Below are positions 9,690 through 21,231 of a stretch of 64,000 bases of DNA, piece after piece. Position numbers and translations under genes: made by a program. Each line of letters opens with the position of its first letter. Position 1 is the stretch's first letter. The DNA lies in the NCBI RefSeq assembly GCF_007362775.1, contig NZ_CP041692.1, positions 3,968,001-4,032,000 on the forward strand, written 5' to 3'. The notes beneath the pieces are model-generated. The model was not told where the DNA came from. It did no database searches and saw only the letters and a list, made by a program, of their open reading frames with translations. This DNA comes from Microlunatus elymi. GTDB lineage: Bacteria > Actinomycetota > Actinomycetes > Propionibacteriales > Propionibacteriaceae.

Positions 9690-10655
9690 TCAGCCGGGGC
9701 CGGCACCTAGCAACGCGTAGCCCAGGCTCGAGGGACTGTGGACCACGCTGTTCGCGCGACGGATCGACGTAACCAGGCCCGCCTGCCGCAAGATCGTGGT
9801 GTGGTGACTCGCGGTCGCCAGTGAGATGCCGACCCGAGCCGCCACCTCACTGGTGCTTGCCCCGTCGGCGATGGAGCTCAGGACGGCCGCCCGCGTGCTA
9901 CCGATCAACTCGGCGATGCCGTCCGAGCCTGCCTCGCCGACGGCATGCTCGATCGGATAGACCAGCACCGGATCGAGCGAATCGTCGGCCAGCATGACCG
10001 GCATCCGGAAGCAGAAGAACGACGGCACCAGCAGCAGTCCGCGCCCCTTCAGTTCGACCGTCCGCTCGACCGGATAGGCACTCTCCAGCCACGGCGATCG
10101 CCAACGGCCGCCCGCGAACAACGTGTCCAGCACAGCCTCCACGCCGCCTTGCATCATCGTCTGCATCACGTCGGCCCGATGGGTTCCGATCGCGGTCTCG
10201 ATCGCGGTACGGTCCGGTTCGACCAGCGCCCGGTAATAGCCCCGCAGCACGTCACCGAATCTGGTCAAGACCGTGGTGTCGCCCTTCGCCATGCCGCTCA
10301 GCCACGGGCGTCTGGCGTCCAACTGTCCGATCTCGGATCGCAGCCGAGGCAGCGGGGTGGACAGTACGGTGTCCACCTCGTCCTCGAAGCCGCCGGTCGG
10401 CTGATCGGGAGTGAGGAAGTCGGGAAAGTAAGCGCTCCTCGGCGCGATGGCTGCCAGCACGCCGGCGGCGTTGCGGACGGCCGGCTGCTTCCGGCCGACC
10501 CGCCAGCGCCGCACCCAGCTCTCGTAGCCGACCGGCCGTTGGGCAGCGTTCAACTGGAGCAGTTGGACGCTCCCGATCAGTTCCCACATCGGATCCATCG
10601 CCTGACACACCCGGACACGGGTCAGGTCCTCCGGGGTGAACTGAATTCTGAGCAC
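9690..10655 (-). CDS. ArsR-type winged-helix regulator
   Basis: A 321-residue regulator. The last 90 residues hold a winged helix (AAVLSSIADGASTSEVAARVGISLATASHHTTILRQAGLV in outline) close to ArsR/SmtB proteins. The first 220 residues are the long conserved N-terminal domain found in many actinobacterial regulators of this shape (MLRIQFTPEDLTRVRVCQ, DPMWELIGSVQLLQ). No metal-binding Cys pair like CxCxxC is visible, so metal sensing is unlikely. The ligand and target are unknown. It converges with eda and has a 189-bp AT-richer upstream region. Confidence 0.82.
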   Translation of the reverse strand: MLRIQFTPEDLTRVRVCQAMDPMWELIGSVQLLQLNAAQRPVGYESWVRRWRVGRKQPAVRNAAGVLAAIAPRSAYFPDFLTPDQPTGGFEDEVDTVLSTPLPRLRSEIGQLDARRPWLSGMAKGDTTVLTRFGDVLRGYYRALVEPDRTAIETAIGTHRADVMQTMMQGGVEAVLDTLFAGGRWRSPWLESAYPVERTVELKGRGLLLVPSFFCFRMPVMLADDSLDPVLVYPIEHAVGEAGSDGIAELIGSTRAAVLSSIADGASTSEVAARVGISLATASHHTTILRQAGLVTSIRRANSVVHSPSSLGYALLGAGPG

Positions 10656-10725
10656 AATGCCTCAATCGCAGCGACCTTGATCGACCCGCGACATTCTGCT
10701 GGAAATCCGGTCAGAAGAACACAGT

Positions 10726-10738
10726 GAATTCGTAATTC
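10726..10738. promoter_or_regulatory. Small inverted repeat upstream of the ArsR-type gene
   Basis: GAATTCGTAATTC, arms GAATT/AATTC around CGT, in the AT-rich stretch 71 bp before the regulator's start. It could be its own operator; nothing but position supports this. Confidence 0.25.
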
Positions 10739-10844
10739 GCGCAATAATCCACCGCAAGTCGTACCCGTCGGCGCATTGATCAATCCAGCGGTGGGATTTG
10801 GCTGATCAGTCAGTTATTCCGTGATCAATCGACCGGCACTCGCG

Positions 10845-11282
10845 TCAGGCGGAGACGTCGAGTTGATTTCCGTCGGCAGTCACCTTGGCGGGGTTCAACG
10901 GCTTGTCGGCCGGGCCGCGGAGAACCGATCCGTCCTTGATCGAGAACTGGCTGCCGTGGCAGTTACAAGTGATCGTTGTGCCCTGGATCTGGCTGACCGG
11001 ACAGCCCTGGTGGGTGCAGGTGCTGCTGAACGCCTTGAAATCGCCGGAGCTGGGCTGGGTCACCACGTACGCCCCCTTGATCACGCCGCTGCCGGACGGG
11101 ACGTCGGATTTCGCAATCGTCATCGGCGCGGCCGACGATGCACCGGAAGCCGCACCACCAGCTCCGCCGGAGCAGGCGCCCAGCACGGCCGCGCCGCCAC
11201 CACCCAAGGCGATCAGGCCGAGGGACCGGAACAGGTCTCGACGGGATCCGGGTTTGGACGACTTGAGGAACGCCTCGACCAT
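10845..11282 (-). CDS. Rieske 2Fe-2S lipoprotein
   Basis: A 145-residue exported Rieske protein. A twin-arginine leader (SRRDLFRSLG) runs into a hydrophobic stretch and the lipobox LGAC with Cys37. The Rieske domain has C89-T-H91 and C106-x-x-H109, which bind the cluster, plus C94 and C108 placed for the stabilising disulfide. The ATG at 11280-11282 has a strong GGAGG eight bases upstream, so the longer open frame to 11339 is not used. Such small Rieske lipoproteins of actinobacteria are linked to electron transfer at the membrane; the partner is not evident here. Confidence 0.88.
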   Translation of the reverse strand: MVEAFLKSSKPGSRRDLFRSLGLIALGGGGAAVLGACSGGAGGAASGASSAAPMTIAKSDVPSGSGVIKGAYVVTQPSSGDFKAFSSTCTHQGCPVSQIQGTTITCNCHGSQFSIKDGSVLRGPADKPLNPAKVTADGNQLDVSA

Positions 11283-11383
11283 GCTGTTGACCTCCAGGGT
11301 GTGTGCTGCGGACACGCTAACTGATCGTTCAATCACCAAGGTGAACGCAGCATGGCCCTCGGAGGTTCACGTCCTCAGCTCTC

Positions 11384-14470
<3,087 letters not shown>

Positions 14471-14564
14471 GCTAGGGCGAGCCTCCGACAGAACATCTTT
14501 CCGCGTCTGCCGGCGGCCGGATCGGGGCTGAGGACCGGCCGATTGCCTGCTCGACTGCCGGCAT

Positions 14565-14570
14565 TAGGTT
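14565..14570 (+). promoter_or_regulatory. -10 box of the maleylpyruvate isomerase-like gene (leaderless)
   Basis: TAGGTT ends six nucleotides before the ATG at 14577. No ribosome site separates box and start. Confidence 0.5.
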
Positions 14571-14576
14571 GGTGGC

Positions 14577-15344
14577 ATGAGTGAGCGGCCAACCCCAGAC
14601 CAGCCCGCACCACGGCACGCCGCCGAGGCCGCCGACGACGCAGTAGGCGGCGAGACCGACGTTCGATCGCTGCTGGCCGGCGCCCATCGGCGGCTGCTCG
14701 GCGACACCATCGCGGTTTCCGACCCCGACTGGAAGGCGCCGTCGAAGCTGCCGGGCTGGAGCCGCGCCCAGGTGGCCACCCACATCGCCCGGCACGCCGA
14801 CGCGATCTATCGGCTCGCAGACTGGGCGCTGACCGGCGTCGAGCAGGAGATGTATCCGAACAACCGCGATGCCGAGATCGATGCCGGCGCGGATCGGACC
14901 GGCCTGGAGATCCAGACCGATCTGGACACCAGTGCCGGCCGGCTGGAAGAGCAGCTGGAGAAGCTGGCCGAGGCCGACGCCTGGGACCGGACGGTACGGT
15001 TCCGCGACGGCAGCACGGCGGCCGCCACGTTGCTGCCGAACGGGCGGCTGTGCGAGGTGCTCGTCCACCATCTTGATCTTGATCTCGGCGTCGGGGTCGC
15101 CGACCTCGATCAGGCTGCGGCCGAAGCGGCCTTGGCCTGGGCCGCGTTCCGGCAGTCGCATCGGCCGGGCTACCCGTCGCTGAAGTTGATCACCGACTCC
15201 GGTGCGGTGATCACGATCGGCGATGTTGATCATGACCCGTTGGCGGTACGGGGGCCGGCGAATCTGTTGCTGGGTTGGCTTACTCAGCGGTCCGGGACGG
15301 ACGGGTTGACCGGTGCCGTCGACGATCTGCCGTCCTTCGGGTGA
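14577..15344 (+). CDS. Maleylpyruvate isomerase family mycothiol-dependent enzyme
   Basis: A 255-residue DinB-like four-helix-bundle protein. Family marks are LPGWSRAQVATHIARHADAIYRLADWA (outlined; helix 2 with a metal His), and LCEVLVHHLDLDLGVG with the His pair of the third site. The N-terminal domain of this family uses mycothiol, the actinobacterial thiol, to open or isomerise substrates; here the substrate is unknown. It is divergent from uvrA and followed 21 bp later by an MBL hydrolase, a pairing seen beside uvrA in other actinobacteria. The first 30 residues are disordered Pro/Ala-rich. Confidence 0.85.
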   Translation: MSERPTPDQPAPRHAAEAADDAVGGETDVRSLLAGAHRRLLGDTIAVSDPDWKAPSKLPGWSRAQVATHIARHADAIYRLADWALTGVEQEMYPNNRDAEIDAGADRTGLEIQTDLDTSAGRLEEQLEKLAEADAWDRTVRFRDGSTAAATLLPNGRLCEVLVHHLDLDLGVGVADLDQAAAEAALAWAAFRQSHRPGYPSLKLITDSGAVITIGDVDHDPLAVRGPANLLLGWLTQRSGTDGLTGAVDDLPSFG

Positions 15345-15365
15345 ACGTCCGGTGAGGTGAGAGTG

Positions 15366-16025
15366 ATGCCAGGGTTGGGACACGTGGAGCCGGGCGGGCA
15401 TCCACTCGTGCAGGGTCTGTCCGCCGCGATGACCATGATCAAGATGTCGGTCGGACCGATGGACAACAACAGCTATCTGCTCCAGGTCCGGTCCGGCGAG
15501 ACCCTGCTGATCGACGCCGCGAACGACGCCGACCGACTCGTCGCGATGGCCGGTGAGCACCCACCGGAGATGATCATCACCACCCACCGGCACCAAGATC
15601 ATTGGCAGGCGCTGGCGGTGCTGGCCAACCGGTGGCATCCGGATCTGTACGCCGGAACCCCTGACCTGCAAGCGATCCAGCGCGATGCCGACGTCGACGA
15701 CGTACAGGGTCTGTGGGACGGCGACCAGCTCAAGCTGGCCGACGAGTACGTGGAGATCATCGGGTTGGTCGGCCACACTCCGGGCTCGATCGTGATCATC
15801 TACCGCGGCGACGTCACCCACCTGTTCACCGGTGACGGGCTGTTCCCCGGGGGAGTCGGCGCAACTCGTACACCCGAGGACTTCCGGTCGCTGCTGGCCG
15901 ACGTGGAGAACAAGATCTTCAACATCTACGACGACGACACGGTGATCCATCCCGGACACGGCGACGACACCACGGTCGGCCGGGAACGTCCGCACCTGGA
16001 GGAGTGGCGAAACCGAGGCTGGTGA
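15366..16025 (+). CDS. MBL-fold metallo-hydrolase
   Basis: A 219-residue metallo-beta-lactamase-fold hydrolase of the glyoxalase II-like group. The metal motif is THRHQDHW (HxHxDH), followed by GHTPGSIVI, FTGDGLFPGGVG and IHPGHGDDT, which supply the remaining His and Asp ligands. ATG 15366 has GAGGTGA upstream; GTG 15357 is an alternative. With a mycothiol-type enzyme just before it, a role on a thiol ester or mycothiol conjugate is plausible, but that is inference. It converges with a TetR gene, six bp apart. Confidence 0.88.
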   Translation: MPGLGHVEPGGHPLVQGLSAAMTMIKMSVGPMDNNSYLLQVRSGETLLIDAANDADRLVAMAGEHPPEMIITTHRHQDHWQALAVLANRWHPDLYAGTPDLQAIQRDADVDDVQGLWDGDQLKLADEYVEIIGLVGHTPGSIVIIYRGDVTHLFTGDGLFPGGVGATRTPEDFRSLLADVENKIFNIYDDDTVIHPGHGDDTTVGRERPHLEEWRNRGW

Positions 16026-16031
16026 GGCAGC

Positions 16032-16595
16032 TCAGGCCAGCGGGGCCAGCAACTCCAGCGCGAGCTTGCGGGCCGCTCTGCTTCTCACTGCCTGGCTACC
16101 CCGCAACGACAGCGGGTTGTCCTCCACCGAGGCCATCAGCAACGCACCGAACGCCAACGGCGGCCTCAGGGCGTCCTCGGCCGACGGGCGGTCACCGGCG
16201 AGAAGGGTGACCAGTCTCGGCACCAGGTCGGTGAAGTCCATGTCGGCACCTTCCCGCGCCATCACCGTCGGGTTGGCCTGACCGAACCGCATCACCAGCG
16301 CGGCGTCGCTGTCGAAGAGCTGCTGGATCCTGTCGACGAAACCCTCCAACCGAGCCATCCCTGCAGGCTGCTCCGGGTACCAGTCGAGAATCGCCCCGAT
16401 CTGCTCCCAGTAACCGGCGAACGCCACCCGGACGATGTCGTCCTTGGTCCGGAAGTGGTAGTACAGCGCGGCCTTGGTCACCCCGACCTGCTCGGCGATC
16501 TCCCGCAGCGAGGTCTTGTCGTAGCCCTGCTCGATGAACAATCTCATCGCGGTGGTCAGAATCTCCGACCTGGTCTGTGACGGCTTCCTCGGCAT
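16032..16595 (-). CDS. TetR-family repressor of the adjacent MFS pump
   Basis: A 187-residue TetR regulator starting MPRKPSQTRSEILTTAMRL, with helix-turn-helix through TSLREIAEQVGVTKAALYYHF. ATG 16595 has GAGG five bases upstream; the frame runs on to 16667 but covers the promoter region. The C-terminal ligand domain is of average length. It is divergent from the MFS gene and separated from it by a perfect operator-like palindrome, the standard drug-sensing arrangement. Confidence 0.88.
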   Translation of the reverse strand: MPRKPSQTRSEILTTAMRLFIEQGYDKTSLREIAEQVGVTKAALYYHFRTKDDIVRVAFAGYWEQIGAILDWYPEQPAGMARLEGFVDRIQQLFDSDAALVMRFGQANPTVMAREGADMDFTDLVPRLVTLLAGDRPSAEDALRPPLAFGALLMASVEDNPLSLRGSQAVRSRAARKLALELLAPLA

Positions 16596-16649
16596 CCGGA
16601 CCTCGCTCTCGCTCCGAAACGATTCTTCTGCTCCCCTCAGGAATCCTAC

Positions 16650-16678
16650 TTGACGCCCGGCTAGCAAACTGTTTACCT
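16650..16678 (+). promoter_or_regulatory. Candidate promoter of the MFS gene
   Basis: TTGACG (16650-16655), a 17-bp gap and TTACCT (16673-16678) point towards the MFS gene. The predicted start site falls inside the palindrome at 16678-16709, as expected for a TetR-blocked promoter. Confidence 0.4.
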
Positions 16679-16709
16679 GTCGTACGGCAAGTTTCCTAGC
16701 CGTACGACA
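16678..16709. promoter_or_regulatory. TetR operator (perfect 11-bp inverted repeat)
   Basis: TGTCGTACGGC, ten bases, then GCCGTACGACA. Each half contains the palindrome CGTACG, with the two centres 20 bp apart, so two repressor dimers could bind on one face. It lies between the TetR start (16595) and the MFS start (16731). Confidence 0.75.
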
Positions 16710-16730
16710 AGTAAGCTACGGAGTGATGAG

Positions 16731-18287
16731 ATGACCGTTGCACCACCGCGGACGCCGAGCCCCCGGACACGTTCCGGACCGCACCTCGGATTGATCATGA
16801 TCAGCCTGATCCTCGCTCTGGTTCCGCTCCAACTGGATGGGCTGGTCGCCGCCACGGCGGCGCCGACCATCGCCGGTGAGCTGGGCGGATTCGGCCAGAT
16901 CGCGTGGATCGCCACCACCTACCTGCTCACCATGGCCGTCGGCACGATCACGGCCGGTCGGATCGGCGACATGTTCGGCCGCAAGACGACCCTGCTCACC
17001 GCGCTGTTGATCTTCCTCGCGGGTTCGGCGGCCGCGGGACTGGCCGGCTCGATGGCGTGGCTGATCACCGCTCGAGCAATCCAAGGGCTCGGCGGCGGGA
17101 TGGTCCTGACCACCCTGATGGCGGTGATCGCAGACGTCGCACCGCCGGACAAGCGATCCCGCTATCAGAGCGTGATGGGCGCGGTCGCGCCGATTTCCAT
17201 GATCATCGGTCCGTGGATCGGCGGGCTGGTCACCGAACATCTCGGCTGGCGATGGATCTTTCTCCTCAACCTCCCGCTGGTCACCATTGCCGTGATCGGC
17301 GTGGCGATCCTGCTGAAGCTGCCCAGCCGCAGAACGGGTGGACGAGTCGACATCGGCGGCCTGACCGCGCTGTCCATCGCCAGCACGGCCATCGTGCTGG
17401 CGATGACCTGGGGCGGACACCAGTACGCCTGGGACTCGCCGCAGGTGATCGGCGCCGCCGTCGTCGGACTGCTCGCCCTGTTGGCGTTGCTGATCATCGA
17501 GCGCCGAACCGCACATCCGGTGATGCCGCCACAACTGTTCGGCAACCGCGCCGTGCTGGTCAGCATGGTGATCATGTTCCTGAGCACCGGCGCGATCATG
17601 ATGGCTGCGATGAACTACCTGCCGATCTTCCTCCAACTGGTGCAGGGACAGTCCGCCTCCAACAGCGGCCTGTTGCTGTTGCCGATGCTGCTGTCGGCCA
17701 TTGCGGTGTCCATGATCACGGGCCTGTTCACCACCCAACCGGGGCGCTTCCGTCCCGCCCTGATCATCGGTACTTCTGTGCTGGCAGTGGCGTGTGGGCT
17801 GCTGGCGACGATGGACACCGGCACGTCCAGCTGGTTGACCGGCGCCTACATGGCACTGGTCGGGGTCGGACTCGGCATGCTCTTCCAGACACCCCTGGTG
17901 CTGATCCAGAACGCGTCGCCGGCAGGCGAGGTCGGCGCGGCCACCGGATCGGCCATGTTCCTGCGGACGATCGGCGGATCGATCGGCGTCGGTGCGCTCG
18001 GCTCGTTGTTCACCGGCACCCTCGCCGGCCACCTGACCGACCACGGCGCGGCCGCCGGTAGGACCGATCCGGCCGCGCTGACGCCCGCCCAGGTGCACGG
18101 CCTGCCGGATCAACTGCAACAGCTGATCGCCCAGGCGACCGCGGCCGGAACCTCGGCGATGTTCTGGGCTGCGTGCGCCGCAGCGGTGGTCGCCGTCGTC
18201 GCCGCCCTGCTGGTGCCGCGACTGGTCGGCGGACACCAGCAGCGGGCGGACGAGAAGTTGATCAAGGTCGAGGCCGATCAGGGTTGA
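16731..18287 (+). CDS. MFS efflux transporter, DHA2 (14-TM) type
   Basis: A 518-residue membrane protein of the drug:H+ antiporter-2 group. Motif A-like GRIGDMFGRKTTLL follows TM2, ARAIQGLGGGM is the motif for TM4, and GPWIGGLVTEHLGWRWIFLLN is the antiporter motif C region. Length and hydrophobic pattern fit 14 helices. GGAG lies seven bases before the ATG. The divergent TetR and palindrome suggest induction by the exported compound, whose nature is unknown. Confidence 0.9.
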   Translation: MTVAPPRTPSPRTRSGPHLGLIMISLILALVPLQLDGLVAATAAPTIAGELGGFGQIAWIATTYLLTMAVGTITAGRIGDMFGRKTTLLTALLIFLAGSAAAGLAGSMAWLITARAIQGLGGGMVLTTLMAVIADVAPPDKRSRYQSVMGAVAPISMIIGPWIGGLVTEHLGWRWIFLLNLPLVTIAVIGVAILLKLPSRRTGGRVDIGGLTALSIASTAIVLAMTWGGHQYAWDSPQVIGAAVVGLLALLALLIIERRTAHPVMPPQLFGNRAVLVSMVIMFLSTGAIMMAAMNYLPIFLQLVQGQSASNSGLLLLPMLLSAIAVSMITGLFTTQPGRFRPALIIGTSVLAVACGLLATMDTGTSSWLTGAYMALVGVGLGMLFQTPLVLIQNASPAGEVGAATGSAMFLRTIGGSIGVGALGSLFTGTLAGHLTDHGAAAGRTDPAALTPAQVHGLPDQLQQLIAQATAAGTSAMFWAACAAAVVAVVAALLVPRLVGGHQQRADEKLIKVEADQG

Positions 18288-18318
18288 TCAACATCCTCCT
18301 GTCGGACGGCCGACAGGA

Positions 18319-19692
18319 TCAGCAGGCGCTCTCGGCCGCCGGTTCGGCCGCCGGCGGTGTGATCGGGTGGGCCGCCGACATCGACCGGCCCCAGTGCCGC
18401 TGGCTGCCGACGCTGGCCACACAACAGATGGCGACCGCGAGCGCGGCACCGCCGAACGACCAGCCGACACCGTGAGCGTCGATCAGCATCCCGGCCAGCG
18501 CGGTCCCGACGGCGGCGCCGACCTGATTGACCGAGGACAGCATCGACTGTGCCTCGTTCAGCCGGTTGGTCGGCGTCAGGTGGTCGACCAACCCCTGCAT
18601 CATGATCAAACTCGGCGCGATGGTCAGCCCGGTGCAGAACAGCAACGGCAACAGCAGCCACAGCGACGGCCGGCCGGTGCCGACCAGGAGCGCGATCGCG
18701 ACCAACAGCGTCGCGAACCCGCCGGTGGTCAGCATCAGTGCGCGGCGTTCGGAGATCGGCCAGTTGCGGGAGCCGAAGATCAGACCTCCGACGGAGCTGC
18801 CGCCGGCGATCGCCATGAACAGGATGCCGACCCGGTCGGTGCCGCCGAGCAGCTCGCCGGCGGTGCCAGCCATCGAGGTGTCCAACTGGCCAAACCCCGT
18901 ACTCAACGCCAGCATCACCACCAGCACCGCGGCCACTCCGGGCACCGTGATCGCCGAACGGTGATGCCGCACACCGGGATGGCCGAGCACCGTCGGCGGG
19001 TGGATGCCCGGACGAGACCGCCGCGCCGCCGAGGTCCGGCAGTAGCCGACGCCGCCGACCGCCATGCAACCGGCCGCCACCAGCACCGGCACCATCGGCG
19101 AGGTCAATGCCAGCAGCAACGAGAGCAGCAGCGGTCCGAGCACGAACAGCAACTCGACCGCGGTCGCGTCCAGCGCGAACGCGACCCGCCGCGAGGCCGG
19201 ATTGGGGAAGATCACCCGCCAGGCCGAGCGGATCGCCGGGCTGAGCGGCGGGAACGCGAAACCGGCCAGTCCGGCCAGCACGATCAGCACCGGCAACGGC
19301 GCGCCGGCGACCGTGGCCACCGCGTCGACGGTCAGGAACAGTGCGGACACCAGCGAGGTCGGCAGCAGGGTACGGATCTGACCGAGCCGATCCATCAACC
19401 TGCCCCACAGCGGAGTGCCGATGGCACAACCGACCGCGAAGGCTCCGGTCACCACTCCTGCGACACCGTAGGCACCGCGTTCGGATTCGACCAGCAACAG
19501 CAGGCCCAGTGGGGCCATCGCGATGGCCAGCCGCCCCACCACGGCGGTCAGGAACGGGATCGCCGCCGGCCGGTATCGCAGAAGTCGCCCGTACGCCTTG
19601 AGCCCGGTGCCCAGCTCCGCGCCGAACGGCGCGTCGTCCCCCATCTTCGTCATCTCACCGAGAATCATCGCACCCCGGTCGGCGCCGACCAA
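18319..19692 (-). CDS. MFS transporter (12-TM type)
   Basis: A 457-residue major facilitator protein; about twelve hydrophobic segments, with GTPLWGRLMDRLGQIRTLLP as the loop 2-3 motif and PPLSPAIRSAWRVIF later. The 45-residue start and 30-residue end are soluble. Several Met codons near the start (1, 9, 14 and 17) make the exact N-terminus unsure, and no clear ribosome site decides. Tail-to-tail with the DHA2 pump and co-directional with terC. Substrate unknown. Confidence 0.82.
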   Translation of the reverse strand: MVGADRGAMILGEMTKMGDDAPFGAELGTGLKAYGRLLRYRPAAIPFLTAVVGRLAIAMAPLGLLLLVESERGAYGVAGVVTGAFAVGCAIGTPLWGRLMDRLGQIRTLLPTSLVSALFLTVDAVATVAGAPLPVLIVLAGLAGFAFPPLSPAIRSAWRVIFPNPASRRVAFALDATAVELLFVLGPLLLSLLLALTSPMVPVLVAAGCMAVGGVGYCRTSAARRSRPGIHPPTVLGHPGVRHHRSAITVPGVAAVLVVMLALSTGFGQLDTSMAGTAGELLGGTDRVGILFMAIAGGSSVGGLIFGSRNWPISERRALMLTTGGFATLLVAIALLVGTGRPSLWLLLPLLFCTGLTIAPSLIMMQGLVDHLTPTNRLNEAQSMLSSVNQVGAAVGTALAGMLIDAHGVGWSFGGAALAVAICCVASVGSQRHWGRSMSAAHPITPPAAEPAAESAC

Positions 19693-19708
19693 AGCGACGC
19701 CCGATGGT

Positions 19709-20704
19709 TCAGCCGGCGGGCCGGACCGGCTCGGAATCGCTGTCCTGCTTGGACTTGACCAGGCTGGCGATGGTGGTGACCGCGAGCACCACGATGATCA
19801 CCGACAGCGACAGCCAGATCGGGATCTCCAGCGAGAACGGGATGTGCAGCTTCTCGTCCAGGTGGTACTCGTGCATCGCGTGGAAGACCAGCTTGACGCC
19901 GATGAAGGCGAGGATGATCGACAGCCCGACGGACAGGTAGACCAGCCGCTTGAGCAGCCCGCCGATCAGGAAGTACAGCTGCCGCAATCCCATCAGGGCA
20001 AAGACGTTCGCGGTGAAGACCAGGTAGGGCTCCTGGGTCAGCCCGTAGATCGCCGGGATCGAATCGAGCGCGAACAGCAGGTCGGTGCTGCCGAGAGCGA
20101 TGATCACGAAGAGCATCGGGGTGATCAGCCGCTTGCCCTGCTCGCGCACGGTCAGCTTCGTACCGTGGAACTCTTCGGTCGACGGCACCCGGCGCTTGAC
20201 CAGCCGCATCAGCGGATTGTCCGGCGCCTCCTCGTCGTGATCGTCCTTGCGGTAGTCGAGGTAGAGCTTGACCGCGGTGTAGATCAGGAACGCGCCGAAG
20301 ATGAAGAAGATCCAGTTGAACAGACTGATCAGGCCGGCGCCGAGCGCGATGAAGATGCCGCGGAAGAGCAGGGCAAGCAGAATGCCGATCATCAGCGCGA
20401 ACTGCTGATACTGCCGGGGCACCTTCATCTTCGTCATGATGATCACGAAGATGAAGAGGTTGTCGATGGACAGGCTGTATTCGGTGAGCCAGCCGGCGAA
20501 GAACTGACCGGCGTAGTTGCCGCCGGAGACCATCCAGACGCCGAGGCCGAAGAGCACCGCCAGCCCGACGAAGACGCCGATCGCCAGACCGGCTTCCTTC
20601 ATCGACGGTTCGTGCGGGCGGCGGCCAATGATGAAGACGTCGAAGCCGAGGATCAGGACCATCACCGCAACGGTGATGACCCAGGTGTAGATGTGAACGT
20701 CCAA
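19709..20704 (-). CDS. TerC-family membrane protein (manganese-responsive)
   Basis: A 331-residue integral membrane protein with eight or nine helices. TerC signatures are LTEYSLSIDNLFIFVIIM and IALGSTDLLFALDSIPAI, whose acidic residues (SxDN, TDxxFAxDS) lie in the membrane and are thought to handle Mn2+. Relatives (Alx, YceF, YkoY) export manganese or supply it to exported enzymes. The start codon is TTG at 20702-20704 with GGAGG nine bases upstream. A yybP-ykoY-type riboswitch precedes it, giving independent support for a manganese role. Confidence 0.93.
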   Translation of the reverse strand: MDVHIYTWVITVAVMVLILGFDVFIIGRRPHEPSMKEAGLAIGVFVGLAVLFGLGVWMVSGGNYAGQFFAGWLTEYSLSIDNLFIFVIIMTKMKVPRQYQQFALMIGILLALLFRGIFIALGAGLISLFNWIFFIFGAFLIYTAVKLYLDYRKDDHDEEAPDNPLMRLVKRRVPSTEEFHGTKLTVREQGKRLITPMLFVIIALGSTDLLFALDSIPAIYGLTQEPYLVFTANVFALMGLRQLYFLIGGLLKRLVYLSVGLSIILAFIGVKLVFHAMHEYHLDEKLHIPFSLEIPIWLSLSVIIVVLAVTTIASLVKSKQDSDSEPVRPAG

Positions 20705-20748
20705 CTCGGGTTTCCTCCGAGATCTCTGAGAGCGGATGTGCGTGTCTC

Positions 20749-20890
20749 AGAGGTCTCTTCCGCCGATCGATGGCCCGTACGGGCTTCCGTACGAGCCGTA
20801 CGGGGATCGGCCGACGGCACCGGGCGTGATCCGGGTTCCCCCGGGGTGATCCGTGGTGACGATGCCGTCGCGAAAGGAATACTCCCCTCC
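20749..20890 (-). ncRNA. yybP-ykoY manganese riboswitch
   Basis: Leader of the TerC gene, read on the minus strand. The outer stem GGAGG (20886-20890) pairs with CCTCT (20749-20753); the conserved loop GGAGTA (20880-20885) faces GAGA (20754-20757); then TTCC pairs with GGAA. This is the same order as in the Lactococcus yybP-ykoY aptamer (GGAGUA facing AAGA next to the outer stem). Inside, CGACGGCA pairs with TGCCGTCG and a long CCCGTACGG hairpin forms the second leg. The 3' strand of the outer stem continues as CTCTGAGA, which can instead pair with TCTCAGAG just before the ribosome site, a plausible switching hairpin. Assigned by motif; a covariance search was not run. Confidence 0.8.
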
Positions 20891-21231
20891 GCGGACCATT
20901 CTTCCATCCCGGGTACGGCCGGGGGAAATCCTGAGTTCACGCGCACCGTCGGCGCTCCCGCGGAAGTTCCTACCTGCGCGGCTGCGCCGGGGATGCGCGG
21001 GAACGGGTGGTGGAGGGATGGCGACCATGCTGGAGGCGGCACCCAGCCTGGGCCTTCGACCGCTGAGCTGGATCGGCCGTCATCGATCGAAGCCCGTTGA
21101 AGCACCCGCATCTGAGCACCTGGGGTGTCGCTGGCGGACCGGGGTCAACAGCGATGTCGATTCTCCGAGGCCGGCTCCGATCTCGGGTCGAGGACGCCCA
21201 CCCGGGGCGCCGACCAAGATCAGGAGTCAGC
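20891..21231. other. Gap between the terC leader and the FAD-oxidase pseudogene
   Basis: About 340 bp without a credible gene. The side next to the riboswitch must hold the terC promoter, but I cannot name a good -35/-10 pair. The frames open here have no support. An AGGAG six bases before 21232 serves the next gene. Confidence 0.4.

Noticed and set aside
16032-18287. Antibiotic resistance cassette on a mobile element
   Set aside because: The TetR/MFS pair has no flanking insertion sequence, integrase or base-composition change; it looks chromosomal.
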